DNA from: JBEVOS01 sp044226655
GTDB lineage: Bacteria > Pseudomonadota > Alphaproteobacteria > Caulobacterales > Aquidulcibacteraceae
Direction of reading: 5' to 3'
Length of the DNA: 64,000 bases
Assembly (NCBI GenBank): GCA_044226655.1
Contig: JBGAGO010000004.1
Span: 186,001 to 250,000, forward strand
The notes below the pieces were generated by a model. The model did no database searches. It saw only the letters and a list, made by a program, of their open reading frames with translations, and was not told the DNA's origin. Positions 1-8,159 of this stretch are shown here, piece after piece (position 1 is the first letter of the stretch; the number at the start of each line of letters is the position of its first letter). Made by a program: the position numbers and the translations under genes.

Positions 1-98
1 AAGCCGCGCAACGCCAGGATGAACAGCACGCCGGAGACGAGATAAAGGATGGAGGCCCAATCGGCGCTCAAGGCCAGCCCGGTTGCGTTGCTTTCCAT
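1..98 (-). CDS. pntB: NAD(P) transhydrogenase subunit beta, N-terminal fragment (cut by window edge)
   Basis: Only the first 32 codons are inside the window. The start ATG is at 98 on the minus strand. The peptide begins MESNATGLALSADWASILYL and continues into a hydrophobic segment, the usual start of PntB, the membrane subunit that carries the NADP(H)-binding domain III and part of the proton channel. It is the last gene of the minus-strand run that begins with the subunit IV gene at 2933. A 54-bp gap separates it from the upstream membrane protein gene. The identification rests on the short N-terminus plus the presence of pntAA and pntAB upstream. Confidence 0.85.
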   Translation of the reverse strand, partial: MESNATGLALSADWASILYLVSGVLFILALRG

Positions 99-152
99 AA
101 AACTCCAGCCCCTCTCAGCGCCGCCCGTCGTTGCGGTGCGGCGCTCCCTGCG

Positions 153-779
153 TCAAGTGCGCCGCCACCAGCGCATCCATCCTGAAAAGATCGTTGCGGC
201 CGGCGCCGCGAAGAAGATCGCGCCCGCGGCCCATGGGTTCCAATGCCAGACATCGGTGGCGCCGAAGAAGGCCAGCACGTTGCCGATCACGGGCACGAAG
301 GCGAGCACCACGCCGGCGAATGTCGCCGGCGCCGCGGGCCAATGCAGCATGCTTTGAATCTGGTCCGACACCGCGAACACTTGCAGCGCACACAGGCCTA
401 CCCAAACCAGCGCGATCAGGCAGCCGAAGCCGACCAGCTGGTTCATCTGGATTTGAAAGCGCCGAATGTCTTCGCGCGTGCGGGCCCGATCATAGGTGCG
501 CGCGCCGCTGCTGAGCGCGCCCTCTTCCGTGAGATTGCGCAGCGCGCGGCGGGCGGCGTCCTCCAGCTCCTGCTCGTCGGAATCGCCGTCTTTGCGGATT
601 TCAAAGTCCGGCTGATAGGCCTGCACGACATCGACCAGCGCTTCGATCGCGCGCGGCGAGCCGGCGCCCGACGCGCTGTCCGCGCGCCAGCCTTCCATGA
701 AGCGACGTTGGAATGCGTCCGGCCCGATGCGCCCATCGACGAACGCTTCCAGCAGCGCGCGCCAATCGGCGAATGTCAT
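153..779 (-). CDS. Hypothetical two-segment membrane protein inside the transhydrogenase operon
   Basis: A 208-residue protein that I do not recognise. Residues 1-125 are soluble, acidic and helix-prone; the C-terminal part has two hydrophobic segments at about 130-152 and 162-190, then a basic tail (WMRWWRRT). This suggests a cytoplasmic domain anchored by a C-terminal hairpin. Its start overlaps the stop of pntAB by 4 bp (ATGA), so it is translationally coupled, and pntB follows 54 bp downstream. Its position between two obligate transhydrogenase subunits suggests co-expression with them, but no function can be read from the sequence. Confidence 0.8.
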   Translation of the reverse strand: MTFADWRALLEAFVDGRIGPDAFQRRFMEGWRADSASGAGSPRAIEALVDVVQAYQPDFEIRKDGDSDEQELEDAARRALRNLTEEGALSSGARTYDRARTREDIRRFQIQMNQLVGFGCLIALVWVGLCALQVFAVSDQIQSMLHWPAAPATFAGVVLAFVPVIGNVLAFFGATDVWHWNPWAAGAIFFAAPAATIFSGWMRWWRRT

Positions 780-1090
780 GCCTTGGGCCGTTCTTTCTTC
801 TTGTACATGGCGAGCATGCGCTGCGTGACGAGGAAGCCGCCGAAGATGTTGACCGAAGCCAGCGCGACCGCGAGCCCGCCCGAGCCTTTCGCCAACCAGC
901 CGGCTTCACTCGCCCCGCCCGCGGCCGCTGCGATCAGCGCGCCGACGATGATGACCGAGGAGATCGCATTGGTGACCGACATCAGCGGCGTGTGCAGCGC
1001 CGGCGTCACGGACCAGACGACGTAATAGCCGACGAAAATCGCGAGCACGAAGATCGCGAGATAGAAGATGAAGGGCGAGACGGCTTCCAT
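776..1090 (-). CDS. pntAB: NAD(P) transhydrogenase subunit alpha part 2 (membrane domain II)
   Basis: A 104-residue, almost wholly hydrophobic protein with about three membrane segments. It contains the characteristic stretch around FVGYYVVWSVTPALHTPLMSV followed by TNAISSVI. In bacteria with split transhydrogenases this subunit supplies the first part of the proton-conducting membrane domain and works with PntAA (NADH domain) and PntB to drive NADPH formation with the proton gradient. The gene lies between the NTF2-like gene (11 bp upstream) and a coupled membrane-protein gene. Length and motif match the family. Confidence 0.95.
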   Translation of the reverse strand: MEAVSPFIFYLAIFVLAIFVGYYVVWSVTPALHTPLMSVTNAISSVIIVGALIAAAAGGASEAGWLAKGSGGLAVALASVNIFGGFLVTQRMLAMYKKKERPKA

Positions 1091-1101
1091 GGGCGCCCTC
1101 C

Positions 1102-1461
1102 TCAGGCGTCGGCTTGATAGGTCGCATCCGCGCGCGTGATGCGGCCGATAGCGTCCAGCTCATGCGATTCTGCAGCGAGTTCGCCGCGATGATTGCGGTA
1201 GATCAGCGTGTGGCCGCGCGCGCCCACGCACAGGGCTTCCGGCGCGAAGCGCAGCTCCGGCGCGCGCGCCAGCGCCTTCTCGAAATAGGCCCGCACCATG
1301 ACCTTGCCGTGCACGACGCCATCCGCGGAGAAGCCAAGCGCCGCCGCATAGGGCGAGGCGAATTCGATGTCGTCGTGATAGAGCGCCAGGATCGCGTCGA
1401 GATCGTGCGCATTCCACGCCGCATACCAGCGCACGGCGAGCTCTGAATCGCTCGGCCGCAT
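1102..1461 (-). CDS. NTF2/SnoaL-like protein
   Basis: A 119-residue protein of the nuclear transport factor 2 fold. It opens with the typical helix AVRWYAAWNAHDLDAILALY, then DDIEFASPYA, a pattern shared by SnoaL-like ketosteroid-isomerase relatives in which the sheet encloses a hydrophobic pocket. No signal peptide is present, so it should be cytoplasmic. Its start ATG overlaps the pntAA stop by one base (TGATG), and pntAB follows 11 bp later, so it is co-transcribed with the transhydrogenase. Such proteins vary widely in function, so a substrate cannot be named. Its placement between two transhydrogenase subunit genes is unusual. Confidence 0.85.
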   Translation of the reverse strand: MRPSDSELAVRWYAAWNAHDLDAILALYHDDIEFASPYAAALGFSADGVVHGKVMVRAYFEKALARAPELRFAPEALCVGARGHTLIYRNHRGELAAESHELDAIGRITRADATYQADA

Positions 1462-2609
1462 CAGGCGCCTGGCGCCGCGGCCGGCGCGAGCGCGGGATGG
1501 ACGATTGCGCCGCTGCGCGTGAGCATGGCGCCTTTGATGATCTCATCGTCCCAGGCCGGCGCGTAGGCTTTGCTCTCTTTGTCGGTCAGCAGCGGCAGGA
1601 GCGCGAGCAGGTTCTTGGCGTAGAGCGCGGAGGCGTCCGCGCCGAGCCGCGCCGGCAGATTGGAGAAGCCGGCGATTCTGACGCCGCCCTCTTCGACCAC
1701 GACATCCGGTTTCGACAGCGGGCAATTGCCGCCCTGCGCGACCGCGAGATCGATGATCACCGAGCCCGGCCGCATCGAACGCGCCATGGCTTCGGTGACG
1801 AGCACGGGCGCCGGACGGCCGGGAATGAGCGCCGTCGTGATGACGATGTCCTGCTTGGCGATATGTTCCGCCACGAGCACGGCCTGCTTGGCCTGATATT
1901 CCGCGCTCATCGGCTTCGCATAGCCGGATGCGGTTTCGGCCTGCTTGAACTCGTCGTCTTCCACCGCGACGAATTTGGCGCCGAGCGAAGCGACTTGTTC
2001 CTTGGTTGCGGGCCGCACATCGGTCGCGGTCACGATGGCGCCGAGCCGGCGCGCGGTCGCGATCGCCTGCAGGCCCGCCACGCCCACGCCCATGATGAAC
2101 ACCTTCGCCGCCGCCACCGTGCCGGCCGCCGTCATCATCATCGGGAAGGCGCGGCCATAAAGCTCCGCCGCTTCGATCACCGCGCGATAGCCGGCGAGAT
2201 TGGCTTGGCTCGACAGCGCATCCATGGATTGCGCGCGCGTGATGCGCGGTACGAATTCCATCGCCAGCGCGTCGATCTTCGCCGTCGCGTAGGCTTTGAC
2301 CTCATCGCGATGCGCGTAAGGATCGAGCAGCGCCGCAAGCCCGGCGCCGGGCTTGATCGCCGCCAATTCGTCCGCGCCAGGCGCGCGCACTTTCAAAACC
2401 AGATCGGCGTTCGCCGCCGCAGCCTTGGCGTCCGCCGCGATCTTGGCGCCTGCGGCTTCAAACAGCGCATCGGGCTGGGCGGCGAGCACGCCGGCGCCAG
2501 CTTCGATGACGACCTCATGGCCGAGGCCAATGATCTTCTTCACGGTCTCCGGCGTCGCCGCGACACGCGTTTCGCCGGGAAGGCGCTCCTTGAGGACCGC
2601 GATGCGCAT
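1461..2609 (-). CDS. pntAA: NAD(P) transhydrogenase subunit alpha part 1 (NAD(H)-binding domain I)
   Basis: A 382-residue soluble subunit starting MRIAVLKERLPGETRVAATP, the hallmark of the alanine dehydrogenase/PntA family. A Rossmann region is visible around VFIMGVGVAGLQAIATARRLGAIV with the acidic end of the second strand at TATDVRP. It binds NAD(H) and exchanges hydride with the NADP(H) domain of PntB. The length is that of the separate PntAA form and not the fused E. coli PntA. The start codon follows directly after the stop codon of the upstream subunit IV gene (TAA then ATG), so the two are tightly coupled. Confidence 0.97.
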   Translation of the reverse strand: MRIAVLKERLPGETRVAATPETVKKIIGLGHEVVIEAGAGVLAAQPDALFEAAGAKIAADAKAAAANADLVLKVRAPGADELAAIKPGAGLAALLDPYAHRDEVKAYATAKIDALAMEFVPRITRAQSMDALSSQANLAGYRAVIEAAELYGRAFPMMMTAAGTVAAAKVFIMGVGVAGLQAIATARRLGAIVTATDVRPATKEQVASLGAKFVAVEDDEFKQAETASGYAKPMSAEYQAKQAVLVAEHIAKQDIVITTALIPGRPAPVLVTEAMARSMRPGSVIIDLAVAQGGNCPLSKPDVVVEEGGVRIAGFSNLPARLGADASALYAKNLLALLPLLTDKESKAYAPAWDDEIIKGAMLTRSGAIVHPALAPAAAPGA

Positions 2610-2933
2610 TTAGCTCGCGAGGCTCGCAATGAGAGGAACGATGCCGCCGCCGATGACCATCAGCACGGTCGTGCCGATCAGCATCGCCCACCACGCGCCG
2701 CTCAGGCGGAAGATGAGGCCGGCGCCGACGCCGATGACGACAAAAGCGCCAAGCCCCGCGAACCAGCCAAGGTTCATCGCGAAAGCGAGCGTGAACAGCG
2801 CCACCGCCATCGCCACCAGCGCACATCCCCACACGGTCGCGACCAGAAAGCCGTCGAACGTGCCTTTCTGCTCCACGATGTCCATGTGGCCATGCTCTTC
2901 CGCGCCATGGCCGCTATGCGCCGCTTCCGCCAT
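2610..2933 (-). CDS. aa3-type cytochrome c oxidase subunit IV-like protein
   Basis: A 107-residue protein with a His-rich start (HSGHGAEEHGHMDI) followed by EQKGTFDGFLVATVWGCAL, which matches the small bacterial aa3-type oxidase subunit IV domain. Family members are often one-helix proteins of about 50 residues; this one adds two more hydrophobic helices after the first. The ATG at 2933 is preferred over a TTG at 2945 because GGAGG lies about 7 nt upstream. It heads the transhydrogenase operon, an arrangement I recall from other alphaproteobacteria, which links it to membrane energy metabolism. Whether it really joins an oxidase complex is unknown. Confidence 0.8.
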   Translation of the reverse strand: MAEAAHSGHGAEEHGHMDIVEQKGTFDGFLVATVWGCALVAMAVALFTLAFAMNLGWFAGLGAFVVIGVGAGLIFRLSGAWWAMLIGTTVLMVIGGGIVPLIASLAS

Positions 2934-2988
2934 CAAGCCCTCCAAAGGTCGAGCGGCTAGCTAAACCGCACCGCCCCTTGGAGCAAGC

Positions 2989-3009
2989 GGGCGCCCAGTC
3001 GCGGCGCCC
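2989..3009 (-). terminator. GC-rich hairpin after the alpha/beta hydrolase gene
   Basis: A perfect 7-bp stem (GGGCGCC / GGCGCCC) with a 7-nt loop lies 14 bp past the hydrolase stop codon and about 55 bp before the start of the next minus-strand gene. No T-run follows, so it is only a weak candidate terminator or mRNA 3'-end stabiliser. Confidence 0.3.
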
Positions 3010-3022
3010 GGCCGCGGGGGCG

Positions 3023-4027
3023 CTACCGGCGCGGCCAGGTTTGCAGCAGCGCATCCAGCGCCGTCACCAGCGCCAAGGGTTGGTCGAGCATGAGGTGATG
3101 GCCCGAATCCGGAATTTCGATCATCGGCCCGCCCATATCCATGGCCCGGATGGTCGCGAGCCGATCGAGCTGCATGATCTGCGACCTGGCGCCCCAGATC
3201 ATCGCCATCGGGCAGGTCGGCGCGCCATTAAGCGCGGCGGGGTCTTCGACCGAGAAATTGCGAAACAGGAAGGGATCGAATTTCCAGGTCCAGCCCTGCC
3301 CCGACCCATCGGCCAGCGGCGCCTGCTTCAAGGACCGGCGCGCGATGTAATCGACGAGATAGAGGTTCTCGCACGGCTGCGGCGGCGCCAGCCGGAAGCG
3401 GGCGAGCGCGGCTTCGAAGCTCGGATAAACATTGTTCGGCCGCGTGCGGGTGTGCGCGTCGGGCGGGCCCGGACGGCGCGGGTCCTCGCCAGGACGCGGC
3501 GGCGGACGGCCCATCATGTCCGTGCGGCTGTCGAGCACGACGGCGCCCGCGATCCTGTCGCCATGGTGCACAGCCAGATAGCGCAAGGTGAGCGCGCCGA
3601 ACGAATGCGCGATGAAGACCGGCTTGCCCGGCCCCGCGAACACGCCGCCGGTTTCGGCCGCCGCCAGCGCCTCCTGCGCGAACAGATCGACCGTATAGCG
3701 CTCGCGCCAATCCGAACCGCCCATGCCCGACCAGCTCATCGCCACAATGCGAAACCGATCAGCGAAGAACGGCGCGATGAACGAATACCAATCGGCGTGC
3801 GCCGCGTTGCCGTGCATCAGCAAGAGCCCAGGCTTGCCGCGCTCGCCCCAGGCGAGGCATTCGATCTGGGCGCCAGCGACCGCAACAAAACTGCGTTCGG
3901 GCGTGCGTTTCAGCGCCTCGGGAAACCAAGCCGGCGCTGGCGGCGCGGCGCCGCGAAACACGGCCAGCGGCCCCTCTTTGGTTTCGGCCCCGCCCGGTTG
4001 GCTGGCCTGCGCGTCATCGTTCCTCAT
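3023..4027 (-). CDS. Alpha/beta-fold hydrolase
   Basis: A 334-residue cytoplasmic hydrolase. The core begins around LAWGERGKPGLLLMHGNAAH (the HG oxyanion strand), the nucleophile elbow reads FIAHSFGALTLRYL (AHSFG instead of the more common GHSxG), VVLDSRTD follows, and the catalytic histidine is expected in PDSGHHLML near the C-terminus. An N-terminal extension of about 50 residues is rich in Ala, Pro and Gly. It probably cleaves an ester, amide or epoxide, but the substrate is not predictable. It is transcribed away from the membrane-protein gene at 4198, with a 170-bp divergent promoter region between them. Confidence 0.9.
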   Translation of the reverse strand: MRNDDAQASQPGGAETKEGPLAVFRGAAPPAPAWFPEALKRTPERSFVAVAGAQIECLAWGERGKPGLLLMHGNAAHADWYSFIAPFFADRFRIVAMSWSGMGGSDWRERYTVDLFAQEALAAAETGGVFAGPGKPVFIAHSFGALTLRYLAVHHGDRIAGAVVLDSRTDMMGRPPPRPGEDPRRPGPPDAHTRTRPNNVYPSFEAALARFRLAPPQPCENLYLVDYIARRSLKQAPLADGSGQGWTWKFDPFLFRNFSVEDPAALNGAPTCPMAMIWGARSQIMQLDRLATIRAMDMGGPMIEIPDSGHHLMLDQPLALVTALDALLQTWPRR

Positions 4028-4197
4028 GCGAGCGGAAGGCTAGCGCTGTTTCTTCCGCCGTCAAAACGCTGCCTTTGGCCTTACAAAAGCGCCGCGCCGT
4101 GCGCGAGTTTTGGGCTGGGACGCGCTTTTAACGTGCGCGTGTTTGCGCCGGCCGCCGCCTTGCGGCTCAGTCGCGCCTCGAGGGAAGGCGGTGGGAG

Positions 4198-5304
4198 ATG
4201 GGCCTCATCACGCTGACGGCGCTGCTGGCCGCCTGGGCGCTGGCCATGTCTGGCCTCGACGCCGTCGTTCTTAGACCGATCATTGCGCTGGGCGCCGGGC
4301 TTTACGTGCTGGCCGTGCTGATCGCGCCGGGCGCGCGCAAAAATCTCGTCCGTCTCGTCTCGCAGCATTGGCTGGCGGTGCTGGCGCTGATCGCGCTGGC
4401 GAGCGTGCTGGCGGCGCGCCTGCCGGCCCAAGGCGTGTGGCCGCCGGGCAATGCGCTCAACGGCTATGCCGCGTTCATTGGGATCGCGCTCGTGGCGTTC
4501 GGCGCCGGCGCTGTCTCGATGGCCTATGGGCGCAATCAATTGGCGACGGCGCTGCTGATCGCGTCGGTGCCGCTCGCGCTGCTGACGCTGGCGGCGCACC
4601 GCGCCGATCTCGACGCGGCGTTCGGCCGCCTCGCCTCTTCGCTGAGCGAGCCGGCCTTGGCCGCGGGCTGGGGGCTCTACGTCGTGCTGGCCATCCACGT
4701 CGCGGCCGACGAATTGCGCCGTCGGCGCAGCCCCAGCGAACCGGAGCTGCGCCCGCTGATGCGCCGCCTGTTCGCGCCGATCGCCGCGATGCTGACGGGC
4801 TTCGCCATGATGGCGATGTCGAGCGGCGCCGTGTTCTTGGCCGCGACGGCGGCGAGCGGGCTGTGCTACGCGGCGGCGCTTTGGCCGCGCATGCGGCGCG
4901 CGCGCATCGGGGCGGCGCTGTTTCCCGCGCTTGGCCTGCTTTGCCTGTTCGCCGCCGGGCTCGCCGGCGTGAGCGCGGCCTTCGCGACCGGCGTCGGCGA
5001 AGAAACGCCGAGCATCGACATTCAAAGCGCAGCGCAGGCCTTGGTGACGGCCGACCCCGCACTGGCCGCGTTGACCGCCGCGCCGTTGCTGGCGCTCTTC
5101 ATCACGCTGACGTTTTCGAACGACCGCGGCCGCGCGCCGAGCCGCGGGGGCCCGCTCCTGCTCGGCGTTTCCGCCTATGCGCTGATCACGGCTGTGCTGG
5201 CGCCGGCGGCGATCTCCGCCTCCGTCGGCGTGCTGTTCGCCGCGATTACGGGCTTGTCGGCGAGCTATTTCGACCTTGGGAAGCGCAAGTCGGGTTCGCG
5301 CTGA
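4198..5304 (+). CDS. Polytopic membrane protein of the exopolysaccharide locus
   Basis: A 368-residue protein with about ten hydrophobic segments spread over its whole length and short basic cytoplasmic loops (RRRRSPSEPELR near 175-190; RMRRARIG near 235). I do not recognise a family motif and it lacks a clear O-antigen-ligase signature. Its position beside a TPR-like anchor, a Wzc-type kinase, an OPX protein and a sugar transferase makes a role in polysaccharide assembly likely; a divergent polymerase or ligase is one option. A GGTGGGAG sequence precedes the ATG. Its 3' end overlaps that of the convergent TPR-like gene by 59 bp. Confidence 0.75.
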   Translation: MGLITLTALLAAWALAMSGLDAVVLRPIIALGAGLYVLAVLIAPGARKNLVRLVSQHWLAVLALIALASVLAARLPAQGVWPPGNALNGYAAFIGIALVAFGAGAVSMAYGRNQLATALLIASVPLALLTLAAHRADLDAAFGRLASSLSEPALAAGWGLYVVLAIHVAADELRRRRSPSEPELRPLMRRLFAPIAAMLTGFAMMAMSSGAVFLAATAASGLCYAAALWPRMRRARIGAALFPALGLLCLFAAGLAGVSAAFATGVGEETPSIDIQSAAQALVTADPALAALTAAPLLALFITLTFSNDRGRAPSRGGPLLLGVSAYALITAVLAPAAISASVGVLFAAITGLSASYFDLGKRKSGSR

Positions 5305-5935
5305 TCGCCGCGAATGACGGCCCGAGCTGCGCGCCCGTGCGGCGCGCGATGCAGGCTTCGGCGAGCGCGGCCGTCTGCGCGCGCTGATCGAGCAGGCTCC
5401 AGACCCGGTCGGCCGTCTCCATGCGCATTTGCGCCAGCTCCGCGCTCAGCGGCGTGATGTCATAGCTGCGGTTGAGCGCGTCGGCGCTTTCCATCTGGCG
5501 CCCGCGCACCAGCGAGAGCGCCGCAGCCAGGCGCGCCTGCGCGGCCGCATCGTCCGGCGCCAAGGCTTCGGCGCGGCGCGCGGCGGCCAGCGAAGCGGCG
5601 ACCAGCGCCGGCGAAACCGTGCGCACTTGCGCGCCGGTGGCCTGCACGTAGCGCGTCTGCGCCAGCGAGCCCCAGATTTCGGAATCGTCGGCGTGGGTGG
5701 ACAGCGCCTCGGTCAGCAGGCTCTGCGCATCGTCAAGGCGCGCATCGCGCGCGGCGCCGATCGGCATGGAGAGCGCGTCGCGCGCGGCTTCAAGGCCAAA
5801 CGCGCGCAGCACCGCGCCAGAGGCGTCGCGCGCCGAGAGCGCCACCACGCCGAACGCCAGCACGGCGACGACGCTCACGATGAGCGCGCCGCCGCTGCTG
5901 CGATCAGCGGATGTAGTAGGTTTGGTAGAGCTCAC
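5246..5935 (-). CDS. Membrane-anchored TPR-like protein of the exopolysaccharide locus
   Basis: A 229-residue protein starting at a GTG at 5935, 32 bp inside the 3' end of the upstream kinase gene. Upstream in-frame codons read like kinase-gene shadow, which is why this start is chosen. One membrane segment lies at about 14-36, followed by Ala-rich helical repeats (LLTEALSTHADDSEIWGSLA; AARRAEALAPDDAAAQARLA) typical of tetratricopeptide motifs. It is probably a periplasmic scaffold for polysaccharide polymerisation or export, co-translated with the kinase. Two cysteines occur late in the chain. The exact start is uncertain because GTG has only a modest ribosome-binding context. Confidence 0.7.
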   Translation of the reverse strand: MSSTKPTTSADRSSGGALIVSVVAVLAFGVVALSARDASGAVLRAFGLEAARDALSMPIGAARDARLDDAQSLLTEALSTHADDSEIWGSLAQTRYVQATGAQVRTVSPALVAASLAAARRAEALAPDDAAAQARLAAALSLVRGRQMESADALNRSYDITPLSAELAQMRMETADRVWSLLDQRAQTAALAEACIARRTGAQLGPSFAAISANPTCASQGRNSSPTSP

Positions 5936-8117
5936 TGTAATAATCAGGCCGATCGTAGAGCAGGCGCGACACCAGGCTGCTTTCGACGCTTTCCAGCACG
6001 ACGCCGGCGATCTTGGCGCCATGGCCGCGCACGCGGTCGACTGCATTGCGCACGACGGAAGCCGGCGTGCGGCCCCAGCGCGCCACGAACAGCACGCCAT
6101 CTGCCAGCGGCGCCAGCACGCGCGTATCGGAAAGCGGCATGACCGGCGCGGTGTCGAGGATGACGATGTCGTAGCGCACCCGCAGCGCCTCGATCAGCGA
6201 TTTCATCGCGTCCGAGCTGAACAGGTCGCGCGGCGTGAATTCGGCTTGCGCCAGCGGCACGACGTCGACGCCGCTGCCGAGATCCTTCTGGATCACTTCA
6301 TTGAGCGAAGCGGTGCGGAAGAGCACCTCGGTCAGACCCTTTTCGCACTCGATGCCGAGGCAATGGGTGGCGGAGCGACGACGCAGGTCGCAATCGACGA
6401 GCACGGTCTTCGAGCCGGCGAGCGCGGAGATGCGCGCCAACCCGATCGCCGTCGTGGTCTTGCCTTCCTCGGGCAGCGCCGAGGTGACGGCGAGCACTTT
6501 GAGCCGGCGGTCCGGGCTCGAATAGAACACGGCCGCGCGCAGCGAGCGGAGCGCCTCGCCGAACGACGAGAGCGGCCGCTTGATGATGAACTCTTCCGGC
6601 GAGAGCAGCTCGCCATCGATCGTGCGGGCGCGGCGATCGATGAACGGGATGGCGCCCAGCCAGGGCTCGCCGATGCGCGATTGCACATCTTCCGGCGTGC
6701 GCAGGCTTTGCTCGAGCAGTTCGACGATGAACACGCCGATCGCGCCGAGGCCGAGGCCCATCAAGAGGCCCAGCAGCAGATTGATCTTCACCTTCGGCGA
6801 GGACGGCCCTTGCGGCGCCACCGCTTCCGAGGTGATGCGCGCATCGGCGCGTTCGATGCCGCTGGTTTCCGCAACCTGGCGGAAGCGGTTCAGGAAGGCT
6901 TCGTAGAGCGTGCGGCTGGCTTCGGCGTCGCGCTCCAATTCGCGCAGCTGCACGGAGGCTTCGCTGTTGGTTTGGAGCGTGTCGGTCTGGCCGTGGAGGC
7001 TCGATTCCAGTGAGGCGACGCGCTGTGCGGCAATGTTCACCTCGGTCCGGATCATCTGCGTGATGCGGCCGATTTCGGCGTCGATCTGGCCTTGCAAATC
7101 GGCGGTCTGGCGGTCGATCTGCAGCATTTCCGGGTGGCGGGGACCATAGCGCGTCGACAATTCGGCGCGGCGGCGGGCGAGATCCGCTTGCTGCGCGCGC
7201 AGCGCGGCAACCACCGGCGAGCTGAGCGCTTCTTGCGAGGACGCGCCCGTGGCGACGCCCTGCAGGCGCGCGCGGGCGGCCGCGAGTTCGGTCTGCGCGC
7301 GCACCAGATCGAGGTTGACGGCGCCGACGCTTTGTTCGGTCAGCGTTGTCGTGCCGGTTTCGAGGAGGCCCGAGGAGGCGCGATATTCGGCGACGGCGCG
7401 CTCTTTCGTCTGCACCTCGTCGCGCAGCGCGGCGAGGCGGTTGGACAGCCATTCATTGGCGGTGGCGATGGTCTCGTATTTCGTCTCGAGCTGCATCGTC
7501 AGGTAATTGTTGGCGAATGCATTGGCGATGCGCGCGGCCTTCTCAGGATCGGCCGAGGTCACCGAGACGTTGAGGATGTAGGTCGGCCCGTGGCGCTTCA
7601 CCTCGGTGCGGCTCATCAGGGCCGCAATCGTGGATTCGCGGCGGCTGGCCCGCTCGCGCGCTTCATCGATGGCGTTGGTCGAGCCGCGGCTGAACAGGCT
7701 GCGCAGCCGGTTCATCAGGCTGGGCGGGCCCGGCATCGGCGCAAATTCCGGATCGCGCACGAGGTTGAGATCGTCGACGACGCGCGAGGCGAGCGCGCGC
7801 GAACGGAGGATTTCGGTTTCGGTTTCGACCGCCGCGTTATCCGGCGGCAGGCCCGAGAACACTTCCTGGACGTCCCGGCCCAAGAGGCTGGTCTGCCGCA
7901 CGTCCAGCTGGATATCGACGACGGCGGTGTAAAGGCGGGTGGCCGTCAGCGTCGAGAACGCGACCAGCAGGAAGACGATCGCGGTGGTCAGCGCGAACAC
8001 CCACATGCGGCGCCGGAAGGCGTCGATGATGCGCTTGAGGCCGCTGTCTTCGCCCTCGGGCAAGGCCGGGAGCGGCGCGGTCAAATCCCATTTGTCGCGC
8101 AGTGACACGTCCGACAT
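5904..8117 (-). CDS. Wzc/ExoP-type polysaccharide co-polymerase with tyrosine autokinase domain
   Basis: A 737-residue fusion. Residues about 35-60 form the first membrane helix, followed by the Wzz chain-length domain (FTALTTAIVFLLVA.. to EVKRHGPTYILNVSV), a long coiled-coil region (about 210-420), and a second helix near 460. The cytoplasmic BY-kinase domain has Walker A around 544-556 (TSALPEEGKTTT), Walker A' LVDCDLRR and Walker B DIVILDTAP. The C-terminus carries the tyrosine cluster Y726, Y727, Y731, Y734 and Y735 that is autophosphorylated in this family. It controls polysaccharide length and couples to the OPX protein encoded at 9694. Caulobacter holdfast HfsA/HfsB-type systems are the likely relatives. 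Confidence 0.95.
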   Translation of the reverse strand: MSDVSLRDKWDLTAPLPALPEGEDSGLKRIIDAFRRRMWVFALTTAIVFLLVAFSTLTATRLYTAVVDIQLDVRQTSLLGRDVQEVFSGLPPDNAAVETETEILRSRALASRVVDDLNLVRDPEFAPMPGPPSLMNRLRSLFSRGSTNAIDEARERASRRESTIAALMSRTEVKRHGPTYILNVSVTSADPEKAARIANAFANNYLTMQLETKYETIATANEWLSNRLAALRDEVQTKERAVAEYRASSGLLETGTTTLTEQSVGAVNLDLVRAQTELAAARARLQGVATGASSQEALSSPVVAALRAQQADLARRRAELSTRYGPRHPEMLQIDRQTADLQGQIDAEIGRITQMIRTEVNIAAQRVASLESSLHGQTDTLQTNSEASVQLRELERDAEASRTLYEAFLNRFRQVAETSGIERADARITSEAVAPQGPSSPKVKINLLLGLLMGLGLGAIGVFIVELLEQSLRTPEDVQSRIGEPWLGAIPFIDRRARTIDGELLSPEEFIIKRPLSSFGEALRSLRAAVFYSSPDRRLKVLAVTSALPEEGKTTTAIGLARISALAGSKTVLVDCDLRRRSATHCLGIECEKGLTEVLFRTASLNEVIQKDLGSGVDVVPLAQAEFTPRDLFSSDAMKSLIEALRVRYDIVILDTAPVMPLSDTRVLAPLADGVLFVARWGRTPASVVRNAVDRVRGHGAKIAGVVLESVESSLVSRLLYDRPDYYSELYQTYYIR

Positions 8118-8159
8118 TGCAATCCCACTCCACCACTCGCGCCGCCGGCCCGGCCCGAT

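Noticed and set aside
1497..2960. Long plus-strand frame (487 codons) opposite pntAA
   Set aside because: It is antisense to motif-complete genes and consists of Arg/His-rich sequence typical of shadow frames in GC-rich genomes.
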